From: Natrinema ejinorense
Lineage (GTDB): Archaea > Halobacteriota > Halobacteria > Halobacteriales > Natrialbaceae
Assembly (NCBI RefSeq): GCF_002494345.1
Contig: NZ_NXNI01000002.1
Span: 351,921 to 415,920, forward strand
DNA length: 64,000 nt
Direction: 5' to 3'
Below the pieces are notes generated by a model that worked only from the letters and a program-made list of their open reading frames with translations, was not told the DNA's origin and ran no database searches. A program made the position numbers and the translations under genes. Shown piece by piece: positions 41,225 through 49,347 of this stretch (the stretch's first letter is position 1; each line of letters opens with the position of its first letter).

Positions 41225-41902
41225 ATGATTTTCTCCTTGTCTGTCGAGATGGGCATCGACACCCCATCGTTTCAATAGTTACCATCAATTAATAAAATAC
41301 TTTCGGTGCCTTAGTTATTGGGATACAGTCACTGAGCGGAATACAGCGGTCCGACAGATCATTCGCCGGTTGCGCTGTGTTTGTGGGTACGAGAAATCGT
41401 CAGAAGAGGCCATTTTCCCTCCAATTAGCACAACTGTGAGGTAGACGCAAATAGATTGATAATCCAACTGTTTATACTGGATATCACACATTTTTCGCGA
41501 GAGCCCATCCGCAAAGCGCTACAAAATATTTTTTGAGTAATTCTTGGTGAGTCACAGACTCTCCTAATCAACATCTCAGATCTTTTTGAAGGTGATAGGA
41601 ATTTCTCGAGTTAGCTTTCCATATGTAAATTAATTTACTTTATTAGGGGGCGATAATATCATATGTGTTATATTATTTGGATTGGAAAAGCATCCAATAA
41701 TTTTTGGAGAGACGAACTCGGCAACAACAAAGTGCCAGTCGAGGGTGACGGAGTCTGATCCCTACAGACCGTTCTCGCCCGGCACCTGATCCCGAGGGGG
41801 ATGTCTCTGTGTGTCAATATTGAATTACACCAGTACTCCTGTAATCCAATATCGTCGGCAAGAATTGCTGTTGCTGTATCAGCGTCACTGAGAATTCAAA
41901 CA
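41225..41902. other. AT-rich intergenic region with hairpin and T-run
   Basis: The stretch of about 680 bp lies between the head-repeat gene and a transposase remnant. It is the most AT-rich part of the window (about 41580-41710). A hairpin with arms ATTATTTGGAT (41672-41682) and ATCCAATAAT (41692-41701), one bulge, is followed by a T-run (41701-41705) and could be a rightward terminator or an element end. No protein-like frame or RNA family was recognised. The promoter of the leftward gene should lie near 41250. Confidence 0.4.
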
Positions 41903-42640
41903 GGCACTGTCTAGTTGAGTCGATGTGAGAAGTGAGCAGGTCGTTGAGTTTCTCGTCCAAAGATGCTCGCAGACCTGCTCAGGGAGGGCTATGGCACGGA
42001 TTTAGAAGGATCGTGGGGGAGCGAGCGGACCGGTTGTTCGATCAGGGAACAACAACGATCGTAGCGGAATCAGGTGTTCAACGCTCTCACGGAGCGGTCT
42101 GTACTGGGTGCATCGGCTGGCTGAAGCGGACGCGACCCGCCGACGTCCACGAGAGCAGCGCTCTCGTGTGGTCTCCTGGAGCGCTTTGCGCTCCAATGGT
42201 CGGCGAACTTCGATTCGCCTCGACAGCGGAACGCGAAGCGTTCTGAGGACGGCGTCGTCGTCGCGGGTCGCCGTTGACGAGACCGCTGTCAAGATAAACG
42301 GCGAGTGGTATTGGGTATATACTACAATAGATGTCGAGACAAAGTCGATTCTTGATGTCGCATCGCTCGGTCGGCATGGCACTGATCCAGTGGCCGCGTT
42401 TCTGCATCAACTCCACGAGAAACACGATTTCTCGGACGCTGAGTTTCTCATCGATCAATCGGCTATCGGTCTTCTCTCTCCCGATTAGGGCTGAAGGATC
42501 GGGCGAACTATACCGATCGGAACCTGCTAGAAAAGTGGTATCGTACCTTCACAATGCGAGCCGATCGTTTCCACAACTCGTGGGTGAGCAGTCGGTCAAA
42601 CGTCCGCGAGAGATTTGAACTATTCATACATTACTCCAAC
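41903..42640 (+). pseudogene. degenerate IS6-type transposase remnant with 5' terminal repeat
   Basis: It starts at GGCACTGTCTAGTT (41903-41916), the putative terminal repeat also present at 10130. Transposase fragments follow in several frames: MLADLLREGYGTDLEGSWGS from 41963, RSHGAV, then RVAVDETAVKINGEWYWVYT, TIDVETKSILDVASLGRHGT, FLHQLHEKHDFSDAEFLID, and DRNLLEKWYRTFTMRADRFH with NSWVSSRSNVRERFELFIHY near 42620. Frameshifts and stops separate these parts, and the 3' terminus is missing. The conserved DET, D and E region of the DDE core can be located, but the gene is dead. Confidence 0.85.
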
Positions 42641-43268
42641 CGTTACTGGCTCTGTGTTCGTCTTTTCGCTGCCGGTTACAGTCGCTGCGGGGAGACTGCC
42701 GTTCTCCCTTCTAAAATTACGATTGTACGTGTGTAAAGAGATGTCTGCGATGGAGACCATTTTCGCTTCGTAGCGGTCCCGTCTGCATCACGCTCGAGAA
42801 TGATTGCGAACGAGTCACACTGTGTCGGAAATCGATCCACGAACCACGAGAACGGAACCGATAGGTGGCGACGTATCGCCGTCCCATATGGTGGTCTTGC
42901 GGTTGCCCATCTCTATCGATCACGCTGAAACTGGAGCGACTTCTCTCGAGGTCGGTGATCACCGTCTTGACGTCGGATCGTTCCAGTCGGCGACGACGAT
43001 TGCTGTTGTCGTCGCACACTGAGGAACGCACTCGGTATACTCATCAGTCGTAGTAGGGTCCTGAACTGCTGTGTCCGTCTTCGGGTGCTCGGCTGTCCGC
43101 TCGCCCCTGCCATCTTTTTACGACCATACCTATGTAAACAGCTGGTTCCCTAGCCACAGTATACAATATATATTGTGAACTGTGGAGAAAGACAGTCGAA
43201 AATACCGGAAGGAAAACGATCGCGAACGAACGGCCAGCAGGCTCCTGTTCTATATCGTGAAACGCCTG
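42641..43268. other. intergenic region downstream of iclR, contains a palindrome
   Basis: About 630 bp carry no convincing gene. Frames are Arg/Ser-rich; a short stretch reading IAVPYGGLAVAHLYRSR on the plus strand may be a decayed coding fragment, but I cannot place it. The region contains a 32-bp near-perfect palindrome at 43154-43185, listed separately. Confidence 0.35.
43154..43185. promoter_or_regulatory. 32-bp palindrome (possible operator or bidirectional terminator)
   Basis: The outer arms CCACAGT (43154-43160) and ACTGTGG (43179-43185) share a centre with a 14-bp perfect palindrome, ACAATATATATTGT (43163-43176). Only the two 2-nt spacers break symmetry. It lies 84 bp past the stop of the IclR gene. 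Its length and symmetry suit a protein-binding site or a hairpin terminator; the lack of a T-run argues against a simple terminator. Confidence 0.45.
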
Positions 43269-44033
43269 TTACTGATGCTGAATGTTGAGCTCTATCACGT
43301 TGGCAATGCCCAGAACCGTCTCGGGGAGTTCCTCGTAGAAATACGCACCCTGCATACGATGCGTGGGTCCGGCAACGCTGATCGATCCGATGACCTGTCC
43401 GGTAGCATTGAAAATAGGCGCGGCGACGCATCGGAGCCCGTTCAACCGCTCCTCGTCGTCGAATGCGATCTTCCGTTCGCGTATTTCCGCGAGTTGCTCC
43501 CGGAGCTCATCCTCGTCCGTAATCGTATTCTCGGTGATCTCGTCCAGGCCGTGTCTGTCGATGATACTGTCGCGACGATCGTCGGGGAGATGTGCCAGAA
43601 TGACTTTTCCAAGTGCCGTACAGTGGAGGGGGACGCGGTCGCCGATGCCGGTATCGATATGGGCAGCTTCCGACCCACTGTCCCGGTAGATGAATACGCC
43701 TCTTCCGTGTTCTTCGACCATCAGCCCCGAAATTTCGTCGGTCTTTTCGGCGAGTTTCTCGACTTCGGGGTGAGCGACCTGGTACAGCGCGTGCTGTCCT
43801 CTCGTCCGCTCTCCGGCCCTGAGAAATTTCAACCCCGTCCGGTACTCGCCGTTCTCTCGGACGACGTACCCCGCGCGTTCTAACGTCAACAGGTGGTGGT
43901 GAACGGTGCTTTTCGGAAGCTCGACGTGATTGGCCAGTTCCGTGACGCCCGCTCCCTCGAGTTCGATCATCGCTTCGACGATTCCGAACGTCCGGTCGAT
44001 CGCTTGTATGCCGGTCGTGCCTTCTTCTGCCAT
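43269..44033 (-). CDS. IclR family transcriptional regulator
   Basis: The 254-residue protein has a winged helix at about 8-70 (GIQAIDRTFGIVEAMIELEG, ELANHVELPKSTVHHHLLTL). The effector-binding domain has TGIGDRVPLHCTALGKVILA, and EERLNGLRCVAAPIFNATGQ then IGSISVAGPTHRM, as in the IclR family. It binds a small aromatic, heterocyclic or acid ligand and controls adjacent catabolic genes. Its position next to the hydantoinase/molybdenum hydroxylase cluster suggests control of those genes. A 17-bp inverted repeat 37 nt upstream may be its operator. The ATG at 44033 is chosen over 44060. Confidence 0.93.
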   Translation of the reverse strand: MAEEGTTGIQAIDRTFGIVEAMIELEGAGVTELANHVELPKSTVHHHLLTLERAGYVVRENGEYRTGLKFLRAGERTRGQHALYQVAHPEVEKLAEKTDEISGLMVEEHGRGVFIYRDSGSEAAHIDTGIGDRVPLHCTALGKVILAHLPDDRRDSIIDRHGLDEITENTITDEDELREQLAEIRERKIAFDDEERLNGLRCVAAPIFNATGQVIGSISVAGPTHRMQGAYFYEELPETVLGIANVIELNIQHQ

Positions 44034-44069
44034 GGGGTCGACTTTGTGACCAACCCACATAGTTGTTCT

Positions 44070-44086
44070 GCATCGTAGAACGATGC
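44070..44086. promoter_or_regulatory. inverted repeat upstream of iclR, candidate operator
   Basis: GCATCG-TAGAA-CGATGC has perfect 6-bp arms around a 5-nt spacer, 37 nt upstream of the iclR start codon, where the promoter should be. An overlapping GTTCT-N7-AGAAC (44065-44081) adds a second dyad. Autoregulation by IclR proteins through such sites is common. Confidence 0.4.
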
Positions 44087-44109
44087 TTGATTTCTCGGCG
44101 GTCCGACTG

Positions 44110-44195
44110 CTATAGGAGCAACTGAAACGATTGACACACTGGCCGCAACGCTGTCGTGCGATCAGGCGTGCAACGACGCTCAGTTGCTACTATAT
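44110..44195. repeat. 86-bp palindromic MITE-like element, copy 2
   Basis: It has the same organisation and orientation as the copy at 11009-11094. The left arm is CTATAGGAGCAACTGAAA (one change) and the right arm ends CTCAGTTGCTACTATAT. The interior CGCAACGCTGTCGTGCGATC is identical between copies, with scattered differences elsewhere. It lies between the iclR and hydantoinase-type genes. It is slightly more decayed at the tips than copy 1. Confidence 0.8.
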
Positions 44196-44608
44196 CCCAG
44201 CTACGCCGTCTTGTTTCCGGCCTCACCGGTCCGTGTGGTCCGTCACCACACTCGACCAATCGGCTCGTACGGACTGAACTCGGAACTCCCTCGGTCGCAC
44301 CTTCGTCCTGTATCGTGAAACGGACGTGGTAGTAGGTAACACATGTATTATTCGAGCCACTGTCGTCGGGTATGAATGCGACAGGAACCGTGAACCCGTG
44401 GAGAGACCGCCACTCGACCGGTTCGATCGGCACTCGTCATTGCCGATCGGTTCGTCGACGCACTCCGCGTTCACGGGCGGACGCGATCGGCATCGTGGCC
44501 GACGATACCGATCGTCCGCGCGAGCGGTGACGGACGCGTGCGAGCTGCGTGACCGCTACCGGGCGTCCTCGAACGCGACAGGAGCACGCTCCCAACGGTA
44601 GTCGCGGC
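44196..44608. other. intergenic region between MITE copy and amidohydrolase gene
   Basis: The roughly 410-bp GC-rich stretch has no assigned gene. A minus-strand frame at 44110-44433 begins MPIEPVEWRSLHGFTVPVAF and runs into the MITE-like element for its stop. It has some protein-like character but no recognisable family, so it is not called. Confidence 0.3.
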
Positions 44609-46039
44609 TCACTCGAGTGAAACGCCTTCGGGACCGCGAGGCAGGTAGTTCCGGCCGCCGGGTTCGGTGAGCAGTTCCCCGTCCTCGACGACGACTTCGC
44701 CGCCGACGATCGTGTGCGTCGGGAGGCCGGTCAGTTCGTCCCCGTGGAACGTGGAGTAGCCCGGCTCCATCGTGTGGTAGAAGTCGTCGTCGACGACGGT
44801 ACTCTTCTCGAGGTCGACGATGACCATGTCGGCGTCGGAGCCTTCCGCGATCGCACCCTTGCGCGGGTACAGGCCCCAGCGCTTGGCGTTGTTGGTCGAG
44901 CAGACGTCGACGAGGCGCTCCATGCTGATGCGGTTTTTGTTGACGCCCTCGCTCATCATCACGGGCAGGAAGTACTCGATACCGTTGTTGTCGCCGGGGA
45001 TCGCGTCCCAGATGTCGCCGTGTTTCCCCGTGTCCTTCTCCTTGAACTCGAGTTTGTGGGGACAGTGGTCGGTGCCGACGTAGTCGACGACGCCGTTTCG
45101 AATCCCTTCCCAGAGGCGCGTTTTGCTCTCCTCGCCGCGAAGCGGCGGCGAGATCTTCCCCCAGACGCCGAGGTCGTCCTGCTCGTAGGTGTGGGAGAGA
45201 AATGCCGGCAGCGTCTCCGCGTGGAGATTGACGCCCTGTTCCTGGTATCGCTTACAGATGTCGACGCCTTCGGCCGTGCTCATGTGGACGATGTACGCCC
45301 GGGAGTCGGTGTACTCGGTAAGACGGCCGATCTGCTCGATCTGCATCGCTTCGCAGATGTTCGGTGCCGACTCGGACCATGCCTCGAGGTCGTTGCGACC
45401 CTCCGCCTGCAGTTCCTTGCGGCGCTGGATCGCGAGGTCCTCGTTTTCGGCGTGGAACATGACGACGCCGCCGGGGATGTCCGAGACGGTGTCGAGCACC
45501 TTGTAAACCCCGCCCGCGTCGGAGTGATCGATCCCGAGTTCGGGGGAGGCGTTTTTGTACCAGTTGAAGAAGACTTTGTACGAGCGGATACCTTCCTCGG
45601 CGAGTTTCGGGATTTCCTCGACGTGGTGGTCCTGGTGGACGATCGCGTGGTAGGCGAAGTCGATGTAGGAGTTCTCCTCGCCCGCACGCTTGAAGAAGTC
45701 CATGTCGGGGAGGTACGGTTCCTTCTGCAGGAGGAAGTTGACGACCGTCGTCACGCCGCCGTGGATCGCGCCACGCGTTTCGGTCTCGAAGTCGTGCTCG
45801 AGCCCCTCGTGGTATTCGTATTCGTATCGGGAGAGCCCCCAGTGAACGTGGGGGTCGATGAACCCTGGGATCAGGTAGTTGCCCTCGGCGTCGATCTCTC
45901 GGTTCGCCTCGGGGAGGTTCGATTCGGTGCCGACGCCGACGATGACGCCGTCGTTCGCTGCGACTCCGCCGTTGATGGTGCCGTCAGGAGTGACCACTCG
46001 CGCATTGACCACTCGAAGGTCTACGGTCGATTCGACCAT
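44609..46039 (-). CDS. dihydroorotase/hydantoinase-type amidohydrolase
   Basis: The 476-residue cyclic amidohydrolase has HVH (64-66) in GFIDPHVHWG, the carboxylated-lysine motif SYKVFFNW (K155), further metal/His positions in VVMFHAENEDL and AYIVHMSTAEG, and the metal Asp in VGTDHCPH. This matches the hydantoinase/allantoinase/dihydroorotase branch, which opens cyclic amide rings. It is divergent from the molybdenum hydroxylase genes (112-bp gap), so both may share a promoter region. Its substrate could be the hydroxylated ring made by that enzyme. The C-terminal GGRNYLPRGPEGV resembles allantoinase/hydantoinase ends. Confidence 0.92.
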   Translation of the reverse strand: MVESTVDLRVVNARVVTPDGTINGGVAANDGVIVGVGTESNLPEANREIDAEGNYLIPGFIDPHVHWGLSRYEYEYHEGLEHDFETETRGAIHGGVTTVVNFLLQKEPYLPDMDFFKRAGEENSYIDFAYHAIVHQDHHVEEIPKLAEEGIRSYKVFFNWYKNASPELGIDHSDAGGVYKVLDTVSDIPGGVVMFHAENEDLAIQRRKELQAEGRNDLEAWSESAPNICEAMQIEQIGRLTEYTDSRAYIVHMSTAEGVDICKRYQEQGVNLHAETLPAFLSHTYEQDDLGVWGKISPPLRGEESKTRLWEGIRNGVVDYVGTDHCPHKLEFKEKDTGKHGDIWDAIPGDNNGIEYFLPVMMSEGVNKNRISMERLVDVCSTNNAKRWGLYPRKGAIAEGSDADMVIVDLEKSTVVDDDFYHTMEPGYSTFHGDELTGLPTHTIVGGEVVVEDGELLTEPGGRNYLPRGPEGVSLE

Positions 46040-46114
46040 ACAATGTGTACTCTTCCCACCCTACTTGAGTGTAACCGTTCGAAGCGGGTGTCCGGAGCAC
46101 AACACAACATAACG

Positions 46115-46146
46115 TTTATAGCTTCGTCGACTGTATGGATACCATA
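46115..46146 (+). promoter_or_regulatory. promoter of molybdenum hydroxylase genes with inverted repeat
   Basis: TTTATA at 46115-46120 is a TATA-like box about 30 nt before the ATG at 46151. TATGG-ATA-CCATA (46134-46146) is a 5-bp inverted repeat just before the start, near the expected transcription start. It could be an operator, but it shows no match to the inverted repeat upstream of iclR. Confidence 0.4.
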
Positions 46147-46150
46147 TCTC

Positions 46151-46663
46151 ATGAGTACAGATAGCACAGACGGTGCTGCCGAGCGGCCGACCGAAGAAAT
46201 CACCGTGATCGTCAACGGTGAACCGGTGACTGCGGAAGTCGAACCGCGGCTCAAACTCTCGGACTTCCTCCGGTACGAATGTGACCTGCACGGCGTCCGT
46301 GTTGGGTGTGAACACGGCGTCTGTGGTGCGTGTACCGTCCAGCAAGACGGTCGGACCACGAAGAGCTGTCTCACCTACGCCGTCCAGGCCGACGGCGCCG
46401 AGATCGAGACCGTCGAGGGACTCGCCGAGGAGGAGACGGACTCGCTACACCCCATTCAGGAAGCGTTCCACGAATCCCACGCGCTCCAGTGTGGCTTTTG
46501 CACCAGCGGCTTCGTCATGGCGACCAAGGAACTCCTCGAGGAGAATCCCGATCCGACACGCGAGGAAATCGAGGAGGGACTCGCGGACAACATCTGCCGC
46601 TGTACCGGGTACCAGAACATCTACGAGGCGGTCGAACGGGCCGCCGACGCAATGGAGGAGTGA
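46151..46663 (+). CDS. molybdenum hydroxylase small subunit, [2Fe-2S] protein
   Basis: The 170-residue protein is of the XdhC/CoxS type. Its plant-ferredoxin-like cluster cysteines are C53, C58, C61 and C73 (VGCEHGVCGACTV, KSCLTYA). Its helical-domain cluster cysteines are C114, C117, C149 and C151 (LQCGFCTSGF, NICRCTGYQN). It passes electrons from the molybdenum centre to the FAD subunit. The same reading frame stays open far upstream, but the ATG at 46151 follows a TATA box and is where the family starts. The large subunit gene begins 2 nt after its stop. Confidence 0.95.
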   Translation: MSTDSTDGAAERPTEEITVIVNGEPVTAEVEPRLKLSDFLRYECDLHGVRVGCEHGVCGACTVQQDGRTTKSCLTYAVQADGAEIETVEGLAEEETDSLHPIQEAFHESHALQCGFCTSGFVMATKELLEENPDPTREEIEEGLADNICRCTGYQNIYEAVERAADAMEE

Positions 46664-46665
46664 GT

Positions 46666-49161
46666 ATGTCTACGTCACATCCAACCGAGGTCGACACCGA
46701 ATCGGAATCGGACGGCGAGTCGTTCACGGGGCAGGGACTCCCTCGGGTCGAGGACCACCGCATTCTGACGGGCAAAGCCGAGTACATTCACGACATCACG
46801 CCCGAGAACTGCCTACACATGGCGCTGGTCCGTAGCATGCACGCCCACGCCGAGATCACGTCCATCGACACCGCGGCGGCCGAGGACCACCCGGCCTGTG
46901 AACTCGTCCTCACCGCCGAGGACGTCAAAGCCGAGTACAATCCGATGCCGACCGGCGTCGGCTCCATCGCAACGGACGAGGCGGGCGAGCCGGCCGATCT
47001 CCCCGAGTGGGCGCTGGCCGACGAGAAGGTCCGGTTCGTCGGAGAACCGGTCGTCGCCGTCGTCGCCTCGGACAGATATGCCGCGGAGGACATCGCCGAC
47101 TTGGTGGACGTTACCTACGAGCCGATGGACACGGTGGCGGACGGGATGGCCGCCCGCGAGGACGAGGTCGTGCTCCACGAATCGGTCGGCACGAACGTCG
47201 TCGACAACGAACACCTCGAGTTCGGCGATCCCGATGCGGCGTTCGAGGACGCCGATCACGTCGTCGAAGGGGAGTACACGTGGGGACGTATCTCGGGCGT
47301 GCCCCTCGAGACGGCCGGCGCCGTCGCCACCTACGACGCGGAGTCCGACTCCTTCGACATCGACTGTAACATCCAGTTGCACACCCTCGTCGACAACATG
47401 ATCTACGAGACGCTGGGCTACGAGGCCGACGACGTGCGGGTGAACGTCCCCGCCGACGTCGGCGGCAGCTACGGGACGAAGATCGGTATCCACCGCTATT
47501 GCTGTCTGACGTCGATGGCGAGCCAGCAACTCGAGCGCCCGGTGAAGTTCGAGGAAGACCGGGTCGAGAACCTGCAGGGCGGGGACATGCACTCCTCGGA
47601 CCGAGAGTATCAGATGCGGATGGCCGTCGACGACGACGGAACCATGCGGGGACTCGACATCTGGTTCGTCGACGACTTCGGCGCGTACCCGCGCTATCCG
47701 ATCAATCAGGTGCTCAAGCCGTTGTCAGTGTTGACGAACTCCTACGAGATCGACGACGTCAGCTACGAGTACGACCTCGTCTTGACCAACAAGACGTCCC
47801 AGACCGCCTACCGTGGGTTCGGCGTCGACCCCCACATCTACGCTCTCGAGATGATCGTCGACGAGGCTGCACGAACGCTCGATATGGATCCGACCGAGTT
47901 CCGCCGCCGGAACCTGATTCGGCCCGAGCAGATGCCGTACACGCTTCCCTCGAAGAACCTCTACGATTCGGGTGACTATCCCGCGACGCTCGACCGGATC
48001 GAAGAAATCATCGAGGACGAGCGCGACGGCGGCCTGCTCGATCCCGATGTCGTCGCCGCAAAACGCGAGGAGGGGAAGTACCGCGGCGTCCAGCCGAGCG
48101 TCATCATCGAACCCGGCGCCAGCGGCTCCGACTGGACCGACCGGCAGCGAACCGATACGGATACCCTCGCGGACCGCTCGCGCGACGAGGTCGAGGAGTT
48201 ACCCGAACACCTCCGCGCGGAAATCCGTGCGGACGGATCCATCCAGGCGTTCCTCGCGACCGACTCCTCCGGACAGGGCCACCAGACGCTGGTCTCCCAA
48301 CTGCTCGCGGACGAACTCGAGATCCTGCCAAGCGACATCGATGTCGGCTACCTCGACAGCGTCGACGCGCCGACCGAGTACGGGAGCGCGGCGTCCCGGA
48401 TGGCGGTCATGCTGTCGGGCGCGACGGTCGGCGTCGCCGAGCGGCTCCTCGCCAACATCGAGGACCTCGCGGCCGATCACTGGGGCGTCTCGACCGACGA
48501 CGTCACCTACCACGACGGGACCGTCGAACGGCTCGGCGACGACGACTCGCTCTCGTTGGCCGAAATCGCCGAACTCGACGCGGAGACGACCGCCGCCGGC
48601 GAGCGACGGACGCGCGTGAGCTACAATTACGATCATCCCGCGACGGACCTCGAGGAGTTCGACGAGGCGCTGACACAGAAGCTCCCGGTGTATCCGACGG
48701 CCGCGTTCGGTGCGAACGCACCCATCGTCGAGGTCGACGTCAATACCGGTCAGGTTGATATCCTCAAATTCCACACCGTCCGCGACTGCGGAACGATGCT
48801 CAATCCGATGATCGTGGAGGGGCAGGCCCACGGCGGGATCGCCCAGGGAATCGGTGCCGCCCTGCTCGAGGAGTTCGGCTACGAGGACGACGGCCAGCCC
48901 CAGGCGATCACGCTGTTCGACTACTTGCTGCCGTCGATCGAGAACGTTCCGGAGATCGAGATGGAACACACCGAGACACCGTCACCGTTCACCGCGACGG
49001 GCGCGAAAGGCGTCGGCGAAGGCGGGATGATAGACGCGCCCGCGAGCATTGCGACGTCGATCAACGCGGCCCTCGAGCCGCTCTCGGTCGACGAACCGGC
49101 GAGTCGGATTCCGGTCGTCCCGGATCACCTCCGACGGCAGCTCCGCGAGTCCGACCAGTAA
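46666..49161 (+). CDS. molybdenum hydroxylase large subunit (xanthine dehydrogenase family, Mo-molybdopterin binding)
   Basis: The 831-residue protein begins with a disordered acidic stretch and LPRVEDHRILTGKAEYIHDI. The molybdopterin motifs are DVGGSYGTK, TAYRGFGVDPHIYALE, DSSGQGHQTLVSQLL and VRDCGTMLNPMIVEGQAHGG then IAQGIGAALLEEF. The active-site Glu loop GAKGVGEGG is around residue 782. The TAYRGFG motif differs from the Cys-containing AYxCSFR of true CO dehydrogenase, so this is a xanthine-dehydrogenase-type hydroxylase. It hydroxylates a heterocycle or aldehyde using water. The ATG at 46666, right after the small-subunit stop, is chosen; the open frame extends upstream without domain content. 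Confidence 0.95.
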   Translation: MSTSHPTEVDTESESDGESFTGQGLPRVEDHRILTGKAEYIHDITPENCLHMALVRSMHAHAEITSIDTAAAEDHPACELVLTAEDVKAEYNPMPTGVGSIATDEAGEPADLPEWALADEKVRFVGEPVVAVVASDRYAAEDIADLVDVTYEPMDTVADGMAAREDEVVLHESVGTNVVDNEHLEFGDPDAAFEDADHVVEGEYTWGRISGVPLETAGAVATYDAESDSFDIDCNIQLHTLVDNMIYETLGYEADDVRVNVPADVGGSYGTKIGIHRYCCLTSMASQQLERPVKFEEDRVENLQGGDMHSSDREYQMRMAVDDDGTMRGLDIWFVDDFGAYPRYPINQVLKPLSVLTNSYEIDDVSYEYDLVLTNKTSQTAYRGFGVDPHIYALEMIVDEAARTLDMDPTEFRRRNLIRPEQMPYTLPSKNLYDSGDYPATLDRIEEIIEDERDGGLLDPDVVAAKREEGKYRGVQPSVIIEPGASGSDWTDRQRTDTDTLADRSRDEVEELPEHLRAEIRADGSIQAFLATDSSGQGHQTLVSQLLADELEILPSDIDVGYLDSVDAPTEYGSAASRMAVMLSGATVGVAERLLANIEDLAADHWGVSTDDVTYHDGTVERLGDDDSLSLAEIAELDAETTAAGERRTRVSYNYDHPATDLEEFDEALTQKLPVYPTAAFGANAPIVEVDVNTGQVDILKFHTVRDCGTMLNPMIVEGQAHGGIAQGIGAALLEEFGYEDDGQPQAITLFDYLLPSIENVPEIEMEHTETPSPFTATGAKGVGEGGMIDAPASIATSINAALEPLSVDEPASRIPVVPDHLRRQLRESDQ

Positions 49162-49347
49162 TCGGCCCCGCGTCGACGCCGTCGCTGGGTCGGAACTCGA
49201 GTCGACCCATTCCGTCCGGAACGCCGAATACCCTCCACCGAACGCATACTCCAGCGACCACACTCCGTGTCCAGTCGCTCCGCGAGCGAGTGATCATCGA
49301 ACGGGCCAAAACGAAATCGGGACTGGAGGCGGTCGAAAACTGCGCGA
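49162..49347. other. convergent intergenic region of molybdenum hydroxylase genes
   Basis: A gap of about 185 bp lies where the large-subunit gene (rightward) and the CoxG gene (leftward) end. It shows no gene; no strong terminator hairpin was recognised. Confidence 0.3.

Noticed and set aside
42717..43031. Minus-strand frame of 104 codons in the gap before iclR
   Set aside because: Ser/Arg-rich with no domain, no start signals and no neighbour logic. The region looks like decayed sequence.
44110..44433. Minus-strand frame of 107 codons starting MPIEPVEWRSLHGFTVPVAF
   Set aside because: The first third reads somewhat like a protein, but the frame becomes Arg-rich and gets its last 20 codons and stop from the MITE-like repeat. 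There is no recognisable family and no supporting signals.
44714..46150. Very long plus-strand open frame running into the [2Fe-2S] subunit (649 codons in total)
   Set aside because: It is the antisense shadow of the hydantoinase-type gene, caused by GC-rich codon bias. The real start at 46151 follows a TATA box and is where the family begins.
46330..46665. Upstream extension of the molybdenum large subunit frame
   Set aside because: It overlaps the small subunit gene completely and has Arg-rich, low-complexity composition. The ATG at 46666 right after the small-subunit stop is the natural start.
46666..49161. Assignment of the large subunit as carbon monoxide dehydrogenase (CoxL)
   Set aside because: The active-site loop reads TAYRGFG rather than the Cys-containing AYxCSFR loop of CoxL. 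The presence of CoxG alone does not prove CO oxidation.
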